A stretch of DNA of 64,000 nucleotides from Dermanyssus gallinae (lineage: Eukaryota > Arthropoda > Arachnida > Mesostigmata > Dermanyssidae): assembly GCA_003439945.1 (NCBI GenBank), contig QVRM01002770.1:242501-306500 (forward strand), given 5' to 3'. Below, one piece after another: positions 21,803 to 34,957 of the stretch (within the stretch, counting starts at the first letter, position 1; each line of letters opens with the position of its first letter). Both the position numbers and the translations under genes were made by a program. A model generated the notes under the pieces. That model had not been told where the DNA came from. It saw nothing but the letters and a program-made list of their open reading frames with translations, and searched no databases.

Positions 21803-24122
21803 CTGAAAAAAGGTCAATATACACGAAACACATCGCACACGCTTAGGCGTTAGCAAAAACACCACCACTGCAAACGTCCGCAAGAGTCCGGTCACTCAGA
21901 ATAGAAACACAAATCACGACTTTTATGCATTGCTTTCATCAGAATTTAAACAGTTTTTGTTAAGCTTAATTACTTTAACAATTAAAATGTGAAGTAATCG
22001 CAACGCTGGAGTTCCAGCGTCCGATGACAGCTAGGGCGGGACCCGTTTTACGGCGATGTCAAACTATGTTGTCGAGATGTTTGCTCTGTGGCTGAGCTCG
22101 CCCAACATTTCGTTGGCGGAAGGTGCAGGCAATGGCGGAACCAGTAGTCGCCTGACACATGATTACGCGTTCGCATGCCAGCGACTGCTATAGAAACCTC
22201 TTCCATGTCTTTCATACTTCGACTCCGTCCGAAATTGGGCCCTCTGGACTTCTGCTGTTCATGCATTTATCGACGCCTAATACAGCATTAAACTATAGGT
22301 CACAATCATCATAACAAAGTGGAGTCGTGTCTTAGGGCCTTATACCATAAATACAATACGATTATTAAACGCACCGCTAATTTCTGCAACACAACATCGA
22401 ATATGTGACGATCGCATTACTGTATGAACATATATTGTTCGAATACCTTTGTATTTGTAACAATATCCTCGCACACATGACTGATGTATTGCATTATGTT
22501 TTGCCTGAATTTAAATATACTGCAATATAACAGCGTAAGTTTAAATCATCAATCTTCGGAAGGAGAATTCGCTATCATAGAGGCCTAAGGTTGAGCGTTT
22601 ACAGTCATGAACGAAATCGTACTTCATTCTATGCTGTTTTAACTAGTTAGGCCGTAATAAATGCTCTTCCAATACCAAGCTTGTACCATTTTCAGGAAAG
22701 ATTAGTGATCAGACCCATAAGAACCGCTAGAACAGATACATTGAGTTCACACATCGACTAGAATACGCGAAATAGGTTACGCATAATCATGACGCCGTGG
22801 TACACGAATCATATGTCGCCCCATGAGTCAGTTTGCAAACTAGACCCACAGTTCTCGGTTAGTATGAAATACTAGATTGAATGCCAACAGCTTCCTCTAC
22901 GCAGGTGAAGAAGGAAGACGCTTTAAACAGGAATGTTCGGCTGATGTTTTCGTAAAGATCCATGCCTTGATAGAGTAGATTAAAAAATGCCTTTATTTAC
23001 AGAATATGGTTAGAGGAGGCTGGGATGCAAAGGAGCCACCATTATCTAATATAACATTCAGTCACCTTCGTTGCATGACGTGGTGTGCAATACGATGGAT
23101 GAGTCATTCAATATTGTGAGTCTCATGCAGGCACACTCCTTTGATTCAAATAAGTGTGTTCGATCAGACTGTGCATGCGCCCATTCAGCCGTAGGCCAAG
23201 GAACAGTTGTAGAGACTGCTTTTAGTTTAATAAATCGTTGACTGATCCGTATGTTATTGAAGCAAATATCAAAGAAAGTGTAAGCAGTTGGCAACTAGGA
23301 ACGTGTCGTATTGCAGCTCGGTTTTGCCGTAAAAACTGTAATTCTAACTTTTTTTTGTTCTGGGAGGTTTCGGGAATGTAACCCTACTAAATTCGGATTC
23401 CTTTCCACCCCCCAGGCTCGGTATTACTTTGGCATTACTTCGAAGCCGTAGGAGAGGCGTCTCTGCCGTTCTCCTTCAATCAGCTCTATCCCTGACTATC
23501 ATCCCGCATGTCTAACCTTGTTTTTTTCTACCCAATTCTAACCTAGGTAGAATATTTCTGGCCATCTCCTGGGGGCACCTTAGCCCGAGGCGCCTAAGAA
23601 ATGTGCTTTGTACTCTGGACAATAGTTTTGCTGTCAACTAAGCTATGATTCATTATTAAATGACAATAATATTACCGATTATCTGTGCGAGCGTTCCTCA
23701 TTCTTCTTGCCCGGTTCCTGGCCATTTTTGACGGCATCACTTACGAATCGTTCCAGAAGATGGAAAGTAAGCTGGCTCAAAATAGAACATTTAAGACATT
23801 AAGGGCCTTTAACTTGTGGAGTTGAAGTGAACATTCGAAAAAAAAATATATCAGTTGAATCACTTTCACTGAGTGAGCAACTTACTGGCGCGAGAATAAC
23901 CACGAAGAGATAAAAGCATGGGGGTTTGTTCCAGGTAGATTGGTACCCGTCTAAATGTGTCACTTGTAAGTCAATCAAGTGACGTACGTTAATTGGCACC
24001 ACCGACTATGCAAACAGCAACGTCATTTCAACAAAACTTTCGAATTTAATGTAAATTATTCAATCTTCTACTTGGGGTGGTCAAGGTGAAAGCCACGAAA
24101 CAAGACTCACACTCACCTGTAC
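21803..24122. other. Upstream flank of ATP7, no gene recognised
   Basis: AT-rich sequence with no convincing coding signal. The ATP7 promoter and 5' UTR exon are expected here but could not be placed. Confidence 0.5.
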
Positions 24123-24143
24123 ATATATATATATATATATATA
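24123..24143. repeat. (TA)n microsatellite
   Basis: Pure TA run that directly precedes the truncated RLE retrotransposon at 24146. Confidence 0.9.
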
Positions 24144-24145
24144 CA

Positions 24146-24501
24146 CAGTACCCGACTCCTTAGCACCTTCTATGGTCGGTGGCGGCGCATCCGAAGCTGG
24201 TTATGCAGCTTATCTTGCGGAGACCAACAAGCTATATCTCCTTCAATCAATTGGGTATCCCCACGAATTCTGGCCTCTCGCGTTTGAGACCTTGGGTGCT
24301 CCTGGTGTTCGAACCAGACAGCTAATTCGCAAAGTCGGCACTATTTTAAATATGTCAACCGGTGATAGCAGATCGTCGTCCTTTTTTAGACAACGTCTGG
24401 ATCATGACATACAACGTGGAAACGCAGCCTCCGTTCGTGGCACTCTTCTGAAGTGGTCTCGGCCTACCCTAGACGAAGCGGTCACAATGCACACCCGCTA
24501 G
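24146..24501 (+). pseudogene. RLE-type non-LTR retrotransposon, second family: endonuclease tail
   Basis: An open frame of 109 codons gives AYLAETNKLYLLQSIGYPHE, then FETLG and FFRQRLDHDIQRGNAASVRG, the C-terminal pattern of the restriction-like endonuclease of R2-type elements (compare FLRQQLSLAVCRGNAAAIIG in the element at 45.6 kb). A matching but more decayed copy lies at 54106-54462 on the other strand. It is truncated at the (TA)n tract. Confidence 0.65.
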
Positions 24502-25991
24502 GCCCATTGGCATAGCTAATCTTCCGTAATATGTGCCCCACATGCATATTGTAATATACAAAAAATTAATTAATATATATATATATATGTGCGCATAGAT
24601 TCTGGGCTTGAACATATACGAGCATCTACAGGGGTACCGCTGCCGACAGCGTTCGTACAAGAAGGATGTCACTTTTACTTTGCGCCGACTTGTTACCTGT
24701 AAAGTGAGACGTGTGACCAACCAATTACCTGGGCTCCTCGTAAACACGGTGTATAACTCGCCGACGTGCAGGAAAAATCTCCCGCAGTGACACTTGATCG
24801 GTAGCGGAACGCACGGGAGAACCACGACGCCCTGATGGGCGACGCTGGCGCCACGAGACGTGCATCGCACTGAAGTGTCTATTCTGATACGCTGTACCAC
24901 AAAACAAGTGATAAGTATCCTATTGGCAGTAATCTTGGATCGTTGCCAGTCGCAACACCCGGGACACGTTACTTCTTGTTTGTCTCGGCAAACAGCACTC
25001 TGCATACAGCACTCGCTTATGAATCTGTTCACTATCCACCCTCAATCGCTCATGCGGGCACCAATACGCCACCGTCGCAGTCGTATTACGGCACGAGGAG
25101 AGGCCGTGAACAGAGGTGCTAAACCACCGAAATCAACGATACACCTGCATTTCGGTTAGCTCGTTCTTGTCAGGGTCTGACGTTGCCGTTTCGGATGGTC
25201 CAAGCTCAGAACGATCCGAGTTGAAGAATCCAAAGTAGCCAGCCAATCAGCGAACTACTCACTGCGGTAGTCATCCAAAAACGGAATTCACAGATGTAGT
25301 TCGTCATCCAAAAAGAGTGTCGGCGTAGGCTTTAGCGTGCTCAAGAGAAGATCGTCGTCACTTCTGCCTCAGACACGCGTCCCAAAACAGTTGACCTACT
25401 ACTACTACTATAACACTACCAACACTAATTAGTAACCAAGCCATCCATCTGCAACCACCCACAAAGGGTGTACCAAGCGGGCGAATGTACGCCCATCGCC
25501 GAGAAGCAAGAGAAGCGAACTCTGGAAGGTATCTCTCTCTCCTATCGTATCGGATCGCATCGAGCGGCCGCCGATCAAAAAGACCAAATTGAGGGATCTG
25601 ATCCACACCAAACGAGTGAGCTAGATCCGTTGCAGACCAAAAGTAAGGATGCTCTGGAACTGTCCAGAAGTCAGTTCGACTGTTACGCCTACGGCGCCTA
25701 CGATCGGTCTACGCTAGTGTCAACCGCCAGACATAACGTCGGACTCGTAGCAACAATCAGTCAATCCATCGCGGCTCGTCGATTAGAAGTGCATTCGATA
25801 GCTCAGCAATAAAACAACATGACACGGTAAGTTTCACAATTGGCGTCATACGAAATAGAGCTGTTTTTTATAGGACCATCTTCTCCGGATAGTAAATTTA
25901 TTAAAATTCAATTATTCCTCATTGAGCTTTAAATGTCCATAATTACCCGTTTTCAACAATTGTAACAATTAAGGACACTTTAGAGAAGAAG

Positions 25992-26036
<45 letters not shown>

Positions 26037-26334
26037 TGCATACATCGTGCAATAATATATACTGTTTTACGGCAAAAACCTTTTCCGAATCGCAATAAAG
26101 TACTGAAGGACTTTGCGTCAACTACGTTCATGTGGCATTTGCATGTCCAGAAAGAAAAAATGCGCATTCGGTTTTCACCCACAGCGATATGAGTCACATA
26201 TGTACGTCAATATATATTTCAAAAGCACAGACGTAGCTGTAGAACGCAGAAAAGTTGTACAGTTTTGCATCAAGACCCGGTCCAACTTCATCTTGTTATT
26301 TGGTCCGATTTCTATGAATTGGTTTATTTAACAA

Positions 26335-26370
<36 letters not shown>

Positions 26371-27120
26371 TTGTTTAGATTCAGATGACAAATATGATAG
26401 TAGATCATGAAGTAGATAACATGACAAAAAAACCGTATTAGCCTTTCGAAAGCTGCAATTAGGTTTTTTGCCAATGTACAACGTAAGATGGCGTCTGCAA
26501 ATTTAGGAATGGACTTTTGTAAACAATCTGTCTAAGCGAACATTAAGCCTACTACGTAATGTGTTGATCCAAATATAAACTCGTATATAGATGACATACA
26601 TACGCACTCAGCGATAGGCATTATAGATCGACCGCTTGAAAGAGTAAATGGCTAACCCTGTACTGTAAACACGTTGCTCTGTGCGCACTTGGCAAACTTC
26701 GAAGCTGTCGATAGAACAGATTAATAGAAATGAGACTCTGTGATATACACCCGGTGGGCGGTACAGAGTCAAAAAGTAAATCGTAAATCGGATCCAATCG
26801 TGATACAGGATACGATCATGATCTGCCCGATCTACATGTACAAAGTACGTCTTTCTGAGGCGTGGGACGAGAGCTGTCGGAGCCCCGCTATCAGGGCATT
26901 CTCTTGACGATTTCATAAACACAAAAGAATTTGAGCGCGTCAGCAGAGAAAGCAGGACTTAGAGCGGCCTTCTTCGGATCAAGCAAAGCATCGCTATAAG
27001 CCGCCCCTTCGCCACAAACGAGCACAACCAATGTTCGACAAAATCCCATTTGGCGAGACTACCTGTTTGCTAATATACAGCTCCGCAACAAATAGGCGAC
27101 CTTTACAAGTAAACACAGCC
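24502..27120. other. No gene recognised
   Basis: Several open frames of 60-187 codons but none resembles a family I know or has convincing splice context. (TA)n tracts lie at about 25996-26031 and 26337-26366. Confidence 0.5.
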
Positions 27121-27127
27121 TTAGCTG

Positions 27128-27230
27128 TGGCCAAACCGAATAAAAAAAAAAGTTTCCTTGAACCCAAGAGCGCCGTACAGTGGCCAAACCGAATAAAAAA
27201 AAAAGTTTCCTTGAACCCAAGAGCGCCGTA
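27128..27230. repeat. 53-base tandem duplication
   Basis: Two copies of a unit starting TGGCCAAACCGAATAAAA and ending AGCGCCGTA lie at 27128-27180 and 27181-27230, essentially identical, each with an A10 run. The identity suggests a recent duplication. Confidence 0.9.
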
Positions 27231-29190
27231 GGCTATATAAAAGGCAGTTTTCTCAACGAGCTGTGTACGAAGAATTTTGCCAAAATAAAAGCCAGACATT
27301 GAGGCCCGCATGCTCCGCTTCACAAGCTTGAACTAAAAACTCAACGCTGACATACTGCAGTAGTTAAAGACACACTACTGTTGAAAGATGATAGCCTTCT
27401 ATGCCTCCTATAAGCCCATTCCCATTCTGTACCCTTAAGCCACATCAGTGACCCACACTGACAACAAGCAGCGACCAACGTTTGACTCACGAGGCCTGTG
27501 CTCTTCCAGGTTGTGTGCCATTTTTTCCACAAGGTTTACCACACTCGTCAAATTCAATTTCAACGCAGTGAAGATTTTTCGGCAGCCATCTAGAGATTGA
27601 GTGCATGCATAAATGACTGTGAATTTCATTCCCCAGCCTCATGTCGGGGTTGTTTATGATGATGGTGTCCATATTGTGGCTGCGGACGATTCCTTGGTCG
27701 TTAGAGTGCATGTTGGCCAATGCGTTCTGTCGGCTGTCATGTCATCTTACTGGCGCAATCCTGCATCGACATTATATTGGGTGGTTGCTCTGTTGTTGTT
27801 GTATTGTGGATAGCTCCGTCATAATATCACATCGATATGGCCTCCGAGAGGGTGGATCAGTAGAGTGAGCGGAGTGAGTTCGGCCAATTCTGCCGAATAG
27901 TTCGCGGAGGCACATTTGAGCAGCTACCGTAAGATAATAAATAGTTGTGTGTGCTTCCAGAACTATGACGAGTGATTTATCTGTTAGAGTAAGTCATTTT
28001 GCATGCATTCATTCTCGACGTGTCCGCCAAAAAATCTTAATTAGTCCGCAGCCACAGCTCGCATTGTCAGAGAGTTGGCGCTAAAATGATCGACACTGAA
28101 GTGATCGCCCACGAAATATGCATTTGCCTGAATGTGTTAACTTTGAGCGCAGTGAATGGTCGTAGGGTCTTGAGGTATTGAGCGTGAAGGCTAGTAAAAT
28201 AATTTCATGTTTGGGAATTATCTTCTAAACTGCCATGTCGCATCTTCCTGGGCGGCGTTATATGTTCAGAAAAAGCAAAACTTCACAAATCACGAACACG
28301 GCGATGTGCTTGTATAGGAGAACTGGTTGTTTCGCAATTGCACCTTTCGTGCTCCTATGTCGGGCAATAACATCAGTGTCAATAATCAGGTTGGTTAGGA
28401 TTCTCGTACTGCCGTATAGCATGCATTCGATCCCCAAAACATTGTCCGTTTGTAATTTCAGACAATAGGATATATATTTGCACTGGTTGTATCATAAGAA
28501 TGCATTACAGATATATTCCAATATTATGAAATTTTCGCCCGGTTTGCAAGCACCAAATTAAGCACATTTAACACCTGTATTGAAAAACTGGCTATGTTGA
28601 ACTGCAAATAAACTTACTAGTTGATGGTCACCCAACTTGAATGTATACATCGATCTACGTATACGATCGTAGGTTGCGTTGTGTGCCAACCATCGACGTA
28701 CAGCTAACAATGTCCACCGTTTTAAGTTCACCATTTCAACTTACAAAACGATTGATCCCCCAATAAAGATCAGCATAATAGCTATACGCAAGGTTTGTAA
28801 CCAGTTGCATCCCTTGAAGAGTCGGATTGCTAGCTTTTTATCCTCGTTGACATCTTCAATTCTTGGCCCTCGAAAACGTATGTGACGTTAAGCAAATCAT
28901 TTTTGTTTGGAACAACGATTGTCGATTGTTTCGATCCTTCGTAAGACTCCGTGTGAAAAAGCTACAGAGCTACAGGCAGTCTCGTCTTCAGGAGGATATC
29001 ACGCGCAAGTCCGTTAAATGTTATATTATTTAACTGCATATTATAAACGTCACACCAATGGTGTAAAAGTATATATATATATAACACAAGACAAGTAATC
29101 TACAGAGTACATGTTTCAGGTCGCCGCAAAATTTAACGAGTCACAGTAGCAAGATGCGGATTAAACGTAAGCCTAGCCTGAGTCCAAATT
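27231..29190. other. No gene recognised; weak match to the foldback MITE near 28.0-28.4 kb
   Basis: At 28030-28065 and 28348-28390 short stretches (TTAGTCCGCAGCCACAGCTC and GCTCCTATGTCGGGCAATAA) resemble the loop and inner arm of the MITE at 38.4 kb, which suggests an old copy. Otherwise nothing recognisable. Confidence 0.4.
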
Positions 29191-29194
29191 TCAC

Positions 29195-29197
<3 letters not shown>

Positions 29198-29238
<41 letters not shown>

Positions 29239-29430
29239 CGAGAGAAAAGAACAAGAATAATTTCGTTCCGGCTGCATCTCTTGCCAACACCATGATCACT
29301 ACAGTAGGTTTAATTACTACTATTAGTAGTTGGAAATATATATATATATATATATATATGGCAAAGGGAGAGGTAGGGAGAAGTAGGGAGAGTAGGTCGG
29401 TGACCTGAGAGAGAGAGAGAGAGGGAGGGA
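29198..29430. repeat. (TA)n and (GA)n microsatellites
   Basis: (TA)n at about 29198-29224 followed by (GA)n, then a second (TA)n at about 29336-29360 and (GA)n near 29408-29424. The piece between them (about 29260-29335) matches the 3' region of the LINE remnant at 30.3 kb. Confidence 0.85.
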
Positions 29431-30329
29431 GGGGCAATGACAGCCGCGATGGAGAGAGGCGCTGCAATAAATCGCCAAGCAGCCAGAGCAGTTGCACTGG
29501 CAGCGGCAGGGCAAGGTCATGCCAGTAGAATTGCCATTGACTGCATGACATTGATAACTTTTAGCTAAGACTGCCACAAAAAAAAAGCAGACGGCTAGAG
29601 ACATACGCCGATCGAGAACGCAGCAACAACAACGACGACAACAACAACAACAGATCCGACGGCTGCAAGTCCAAGGCAAACATCGACAACAGAACAGTGT
29701 AACGCCTGAATCGAAGTCGAGATTACTACGTACAGCGCTTTCAACAAGTGTTAAACAATAGCTTTACAGCTCACTTACGAGCAGACCGCTACCGCTAAGA
29801 AATAGGCGAAATCGTTACAAAGGGGGCCGATGCGCACTAGCTGGACTACGACGATATCCACCCCCCAACACCATCAGTAATGGGCGTGTTGATATAATGA
29901 CAATCGATCGTCGTCGGCATGAGCAGATCAACATAGGTCGGCAAGTGAACGTCTTAGTGCCGAATGGCTTGAGTCAATCCTTAACGAAATCAGTCACACC
30001 TAGTAACAAGCTAGGAGCCGCCAGCGATCGAGGGGTATACTCGTCTTTGGCAGGGTTTTAATTGTTTAATTAATTAATAATTTTGGAATGCCAGGACCAG
30101 GTGTATAGATTACATCTGTACACGCTATACAGGCAAATATCGTAGAGCTAGATACTAAACTTGTAAGCCAAACTCCAAGAATTCGTTATGATCAATTGTT
30201 GCAGATCATTATTATTACTATTCTGGGCTACTACTAAAAGATACTAGAACTTGATCGCCTTGGAAGGGCGAGAGAGGTCAGGGCATCTAACACGGTCACA
30301 CTAAAGATTCGCACGCATCGAAGCAGCAA

Positions 30330-30471
30330 GGGCAGCCAAGGTTTTTGGCGTACGAACGTGTCAGAAAGTGGAACACTCTTCCGGTTAGCTTGCGTTGCTT
30401 GAAATCCTTAAACAACTTCAAGGAGAATTTAAAGTCACACCTATTACCCCGTCTTAAATGGGTACATTAGT
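30330..30471 (+). pseudogene. LINE reverse transcriptase C-terminal end (CR1/Jockey-like)
   Basis: Plus-strand frame reads YERVRKWNTLP, then SLNNFKENLKSHLL, and ends at a TAG at 30469-30471. This is the standard end of CR1/Jockey-type reverse transcriptases (R...WN.LP...LN.FK..L). The following 3' UTR (about 30500-30575) shares a 70-base stretch with 29260-29335. No upstream domains were recognised. Confidence 0.7.
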
Positions 30472-31038
30472 CTTCCTAAACTGACTCTCGCATAGAGGTG
30501 AACGCAGGTAATTTCATTTCGGCTGCAACTTTTTGCCAACACAATGGTAACTGTAGTAGGTATAAATTACTATAGACTCCTTGCAAATATATGTAAATAT
30601 GTGAAACCAGATACCGTTGTAAATGTGTATATAATAGATAAATTAGCTTGTTAAAAAAAAGAATAACTAAAGAAGATTGAAACGCCCAAACCTGTACAAT
30701 CTCGAAAATTGATAATTACATAGGGAGGCTATTATAGGCAATTTCGCAGCAGGTAACATGGTTCAATGCCGACTCGAGCAAGCGCCAGACCGTGTCAGCT
30801 ACGATAAAAATCTCGATATTGGAAGAAAGTGAGCAATTGGTTCTGATCGAGAGAAAGAACAACATTTGTACGAATGGCTGAATCCAGGCTTCCATACACA
30901 AGAGTTTTCCTGTACTGGGCCTAAGACAGCAGGAAGCAGAACTCATATGATCGACGAAAGCGGTATGCATCAGATTGCATTCTACATATTGTTTCTTTTG
31001 CAATCAATCTGCATTTCAAAATGGTAAATAATTACAGT

Positions 31039-31540
31039 TCAGTCGTCATTATATACAACTGGAACACTTCTGCGACCGTCCCACCGGGCGAAAAAGTGCA
31101 AAGACCGCCGATGCGTCTGGCAGCTCGCTAAGTTGTATTTGGCGCATATTTGCGAGCAGAACCGGCAACGACATTGATGGCTAACTTGATGAAATGCTTG
31201 GGTCAAACATAACAAGTGATGATAGCCATGCACAATGTGCCTTGTGTACTCGTGCCGGCTAGTGCATGCCATTCCATCCCAAAGCTCCCTGGCAAGGTAC
31301 ACATCTAACTGCGCTACCTTTGCCAAGGCCTCGGTCACTTTTCCCTGCCGCTCTAACAAAATTTGCTGAGGTGATCCTGTAAAATGTGACATAAGCCTGA
31401 CTTTGATTGCTTCCACTGCGAGTCCGCAACCCGCCAGAAGGTACACGAAGCGGTTCCTTGCCGTCCGCGGCAAGCAAAACACGCTTCATATATATTGCAA
31501 AGCATCCTTCTAGCTGCGCAAAATTTGCCGAGATCAATAA
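31039..31540 (-). pseudogene. RLE-type retrotransposon fragment, decayed
   Basis: Minus-strand frames give VYLARELWDGMACTS and YTRHIVHGYHHLLCLTQAFH. A second copy of the same segment is at about 61780-61990 (+), where it is followed by an endonuclease-like WDSTVSCTLASSYI, which ties this piece to an RLE-type element. Frames are broken. Confidence 0.5.
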
Positions 31541-33000
31541 TTAAGACGACACGCCCCGAAAAAAAATAAGATTTTTTTGTACGCGACTCAAAGCATTTTT
31601 TTTATAGAGGGGAGAAATGCGTTACGCACGAACGGACACCACCTTTGGATGTGGGCCGAACAGTGTCGGACTCGCCGCAAGACTGCCGGCATTACCGACT
31701 AAAACTCCGCGTTTTTGATGTTCTGAAAAGCGCAGCTTCTCTTAAGGTTCCAAACCTCCCAGATCTTCGGTTAATAGTACTCTGGATACCCAAAGTATCT
31801 GACAGGATCAATAGTGAGCTACTCTAAGGTCATCATGGTTAGAATCCGACCTGATCATCATATAACGACAACATACTAATTGCCTAACAGGGTAGCCACC
31901 TATCTGAAGAAATGGAAACAAAAGAGTGCCCACGACCGGGATGCCCAAGATCACATACGTAGGTTTATCATACATATGTACCGTATACTTGCATACGTCG
32001 ATAAAAAAAAATTAAAACGAAGAGCAATCCAATGATTATTCAATAGAGCTCTGCACGAATAGCTCAGTTGTGTTGCAAGTTTGGGACTCGGTTCAAAAAA
32101 GTATGTCTCAAAGCAAGAAAACAGATTACCTTACTTACTAATTGACCCACGTTCATTAACGAATCGTAGCTACAATAATATCCAAGTAAAAGAACTGCAC
32201 CGACAGAGACTATGTAAAAACCTTGAATTGTCTTAAATGGCGCTACCAGCTACTTATCCGAGCAAGAAAAAAGTGGGAGGACAAAAAAGAAATAAGTGTT
32301 ACAGGGCAACTAAAAGTTTGATTCCTGTGGAAATAAAAAGCATCAATGAGCTGTCGGGGTACCTAGACTGATCAACAGTAATGCAGTGGCAAGCATGTCC
32401 AGAGGAGCTAGGAATAGTCTAGAACGACAACAAAAAAAAGCAGCCAGATAGACCCAGGGAATGCCAGGTCATTCCCTCCCTATCCCATAGCGGCATCGGA
32501 ATTCCTAAACGTCGATATGATGTCAAGAGCCAGGTTTATGATTTGTCAATAATAAAAAAACATTATCAATGTCCCAGCAGCCCATAATTTATGTATGTAT
32601 ATATATATATCTAGCACGCACGTTTATAGGTAATAAGATATCATCGAGCTAACCGCGTAAGGGAAATAGCTCTCTGACGGGTACTCAGATTGTGGTGCAA
32701 AGGACACGGCGGGTGGAACGGCAGAACAACAAATAATGATGTTTCATAGTAATATGAACCATCTTATTTGCGCTCTATTTTAGTGAAATCAGTATGATTG
32801 ATAAACGACAATCACGACCGACGTCGGGATCGTGGAAGCCTCTTCTATGACAGAGTTTATGGTGGAACCCGTGAACGGTGTCGCAAGACTCCGGTTAGTG
32901 GTCTCTGTCAGTAATGCGTGACCATTGCTTGAGATATGATGAGTAAGCTTCCGTGTATTGTTTGATATTTATTAATGAAAATTTGTCTGAACTGAAAAAG
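31541..33000. other. No gene recognised
   Basis: AT-rich sequence with short spurious open frames and a tRNA-like scrap near 32060 (TAGCTCAGTTG, then GGTTCAA) that is too short to be a tRNA gene. Confidence 0.5.
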
Positions 33001-34050
33001 AGCAGCAGGAGTTCCTGAGCGACAACAAACGGTTGAGCAGAAATTTGAAGGTAAACTAATCCGTTTTTCGCATTCCGTTTTAGCCCAATAGCTAGCTTGA
33101 AAACGCGGACACAGACCGTCAACAAAGCAACTTTCAGGTCAAAACGTGATTTTAGTGTACTCAGAAATGGGAAAACTTCGAAACTAGACTTTTCGTCACG
33201 CCTTCGACGTTGTCCGAAAATGGGGTCTTTCATCGAAAAGTTTACCTCAGGGCAGCAAAACGTGTTAACGATTTCGACTGCGCCAGCACAAAGTCCCAAG
33301 GTTTCAGAACGAGCAAGCGGGTTTAAATAAAAGGGCTCCGGGTCTAAAGTAAATAACTTTAGCTTTCTCGGCTCTCATATGAAGGTCGTTGTTTTCGCAG
33401 TACCGCTTGATGTGTATGCTTCGCTGCAGCTCCAACTTGACCTCGCAGAGCATAACGATATCGTCGACATGAAATTTTATTCCGACCGAATCATGTTCCT
33501 TGTGAACACGGTATGTTTGCCATAACCGGCGGTCTGGATTACGGGCTTATGTTCACAAATCGGGTTCAAATCAACAAACAAGACCTTCCCCGTAGTTTAT
33601 GACTTTCCAGGCTAATCTTCACTTTGATTGACCTTTTTAATAATTCCGTACATACTTGTACAGCCGACATCCCTTTACGGAATCCGGCCGCTCCTGCGAA
33701 ATTATACTACGGTGCTGGAAGAATGTCGAAATGCGTGTTGGTACTGACATTAACATCTTGTAAACGAAACCCTCAGTGGCTTCAGCTTTGCCAAAATTAG
33801 ACATTAGTAGAATCACCTTTGCCTTTTGGGATGACCTTAGGTATTCGTTCCATGTTTCCGGGACACGACCCCATCTAGGTATCTGTTGAAGATTGCAAGG
33901 AGAATGGACCAAATATAAAGAGCGTATTGGAAGCGATATAAGGGCGACTAAAGCCTTCTTAGATTCGTCATCAGGTTTTACTGCAATTGTAATTTCCCGA
34001 GAAAGTGTGCTAATGAAGGCAAACATTCCCTCAAAGTGCTCATGAAGCAC
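33000..34050 (-). pseudogene. LINE reverse transcriptase fragment, element C
   Basis: On the minus strand, GRVPETWNEYLRSSQKAKVI (33.8-33.9 kb, the finger motif VP..W.) is followed at about 33.35-33.5 kb by FHVDDIVMLC, the palm motif, and RYCENNDLHMRAEKAKVI. Stops and frameshifts separate the pieces. Confidence 0.6.
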
Positions 34051-34225
34051 ATTTTCAGGAATTGTTTAACTGTGTTACACGTGCACTGTTTGAGGCGGCA
34101 AGGTAGGGTCGTTCCTGTGCTTCAATCACTAACCGTTGTTCCTGATTTATAAAGAATCCCTACGTCTTTGTAGGTGTAAGATACCGATACTTTTTGCACA
34201 AATTCAAGTAAGCATTCCGAGTCAA

Positions 34226-34471
34226 TCAATTTAACCTCGGCTCCTTTCTCGGACGCGCAAACACCAGCACAGCAGACCCTGACGCTCGACCAAAAGTGAC
34301 TGTGCAACAAAATGAGCTCGTCTTGGTCGGATTTACGACAAGGCCAAGCTGTCCGATACATGACATTACTGTCTCGGTACCAGCTTCCGCATGACCAAGA
34401 TTGATATGGCCGTTTGAAGACTCAGCAAGCGAGATGCAGAACAGCAGAACTGTATCAGCCGCGTATACCAC
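34226..34471 (-). pseudogene. LINE reverse transcriptase fragment, element B
   Basis: Minus-strand frame has VYAADTVLLFC (palm motif with YADD changed to YAAD) followed by GQLGLVVNPTKTS. Its order relative to element C does not fit a single element, so it is probably a separate insertion or a rearranged piece. Confidence 0.5.
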
Positions 34472-34957
34472 TGGTCGACGTCAGTGCTGGGCAGAACAAA
34501 ACTTATGTGGGTTCTGAAGATGATGGGGCCAATAATTAGCTAAACGCCTAAATATGGGCGTTAAACGTTCCGCTTTTGTAATCTAAATTTGACAGACAAA
34601 CTCACAAGCCTGATGCACCTGTTTCACCTTCGATCACATAAATGCATATAACTATATGACTCTTGCACTAGATATGACGATGTGTTTGAACGTGTTGTGA
34701 TTCGTACAAATATTGTAAGAATGTATTTGCCATATAGACATGTAGCGTGCCTATTCATGTTTTTCGTTCCAGCGACTGTCCCTGGAGATACAAAGAGGTA
34801 ACGCGACTTCAGTGCTCGGAGCTATGAGAGATGTATTGCGAATATATATGCACACAAATGTATTGATCAAAAGATCGAATTTGCCCGTTGAGAAGCCTTC
34901 GTGACTACATCAGTAATATGTTCGGGGTGCTTTATTAAACAAATCAAGGGCGTGTGC

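Noticed and set aside
22048..22266. Minus-strand frame with SIAVAGM just upstream of ATP7 exon 1, as a possible extra metal-binding exon
   Set aside because: The GM is not followed by TCxxC and no good splice chain joins it to exon 1; the resemblance is most likely chance.
24469..25812. Frames of 99-187 codons on both strands near 24.5-25.8 kb as genes
   Set aside because: Overlapping frames on both strands, no recognisable domain and no supporting splice sites.
32050..32100. tRNA gene (TAGCTCAGTTG and GGTTCAA)
   Set aside because: The boxes are too close together and no cloverleaf can be drawn.
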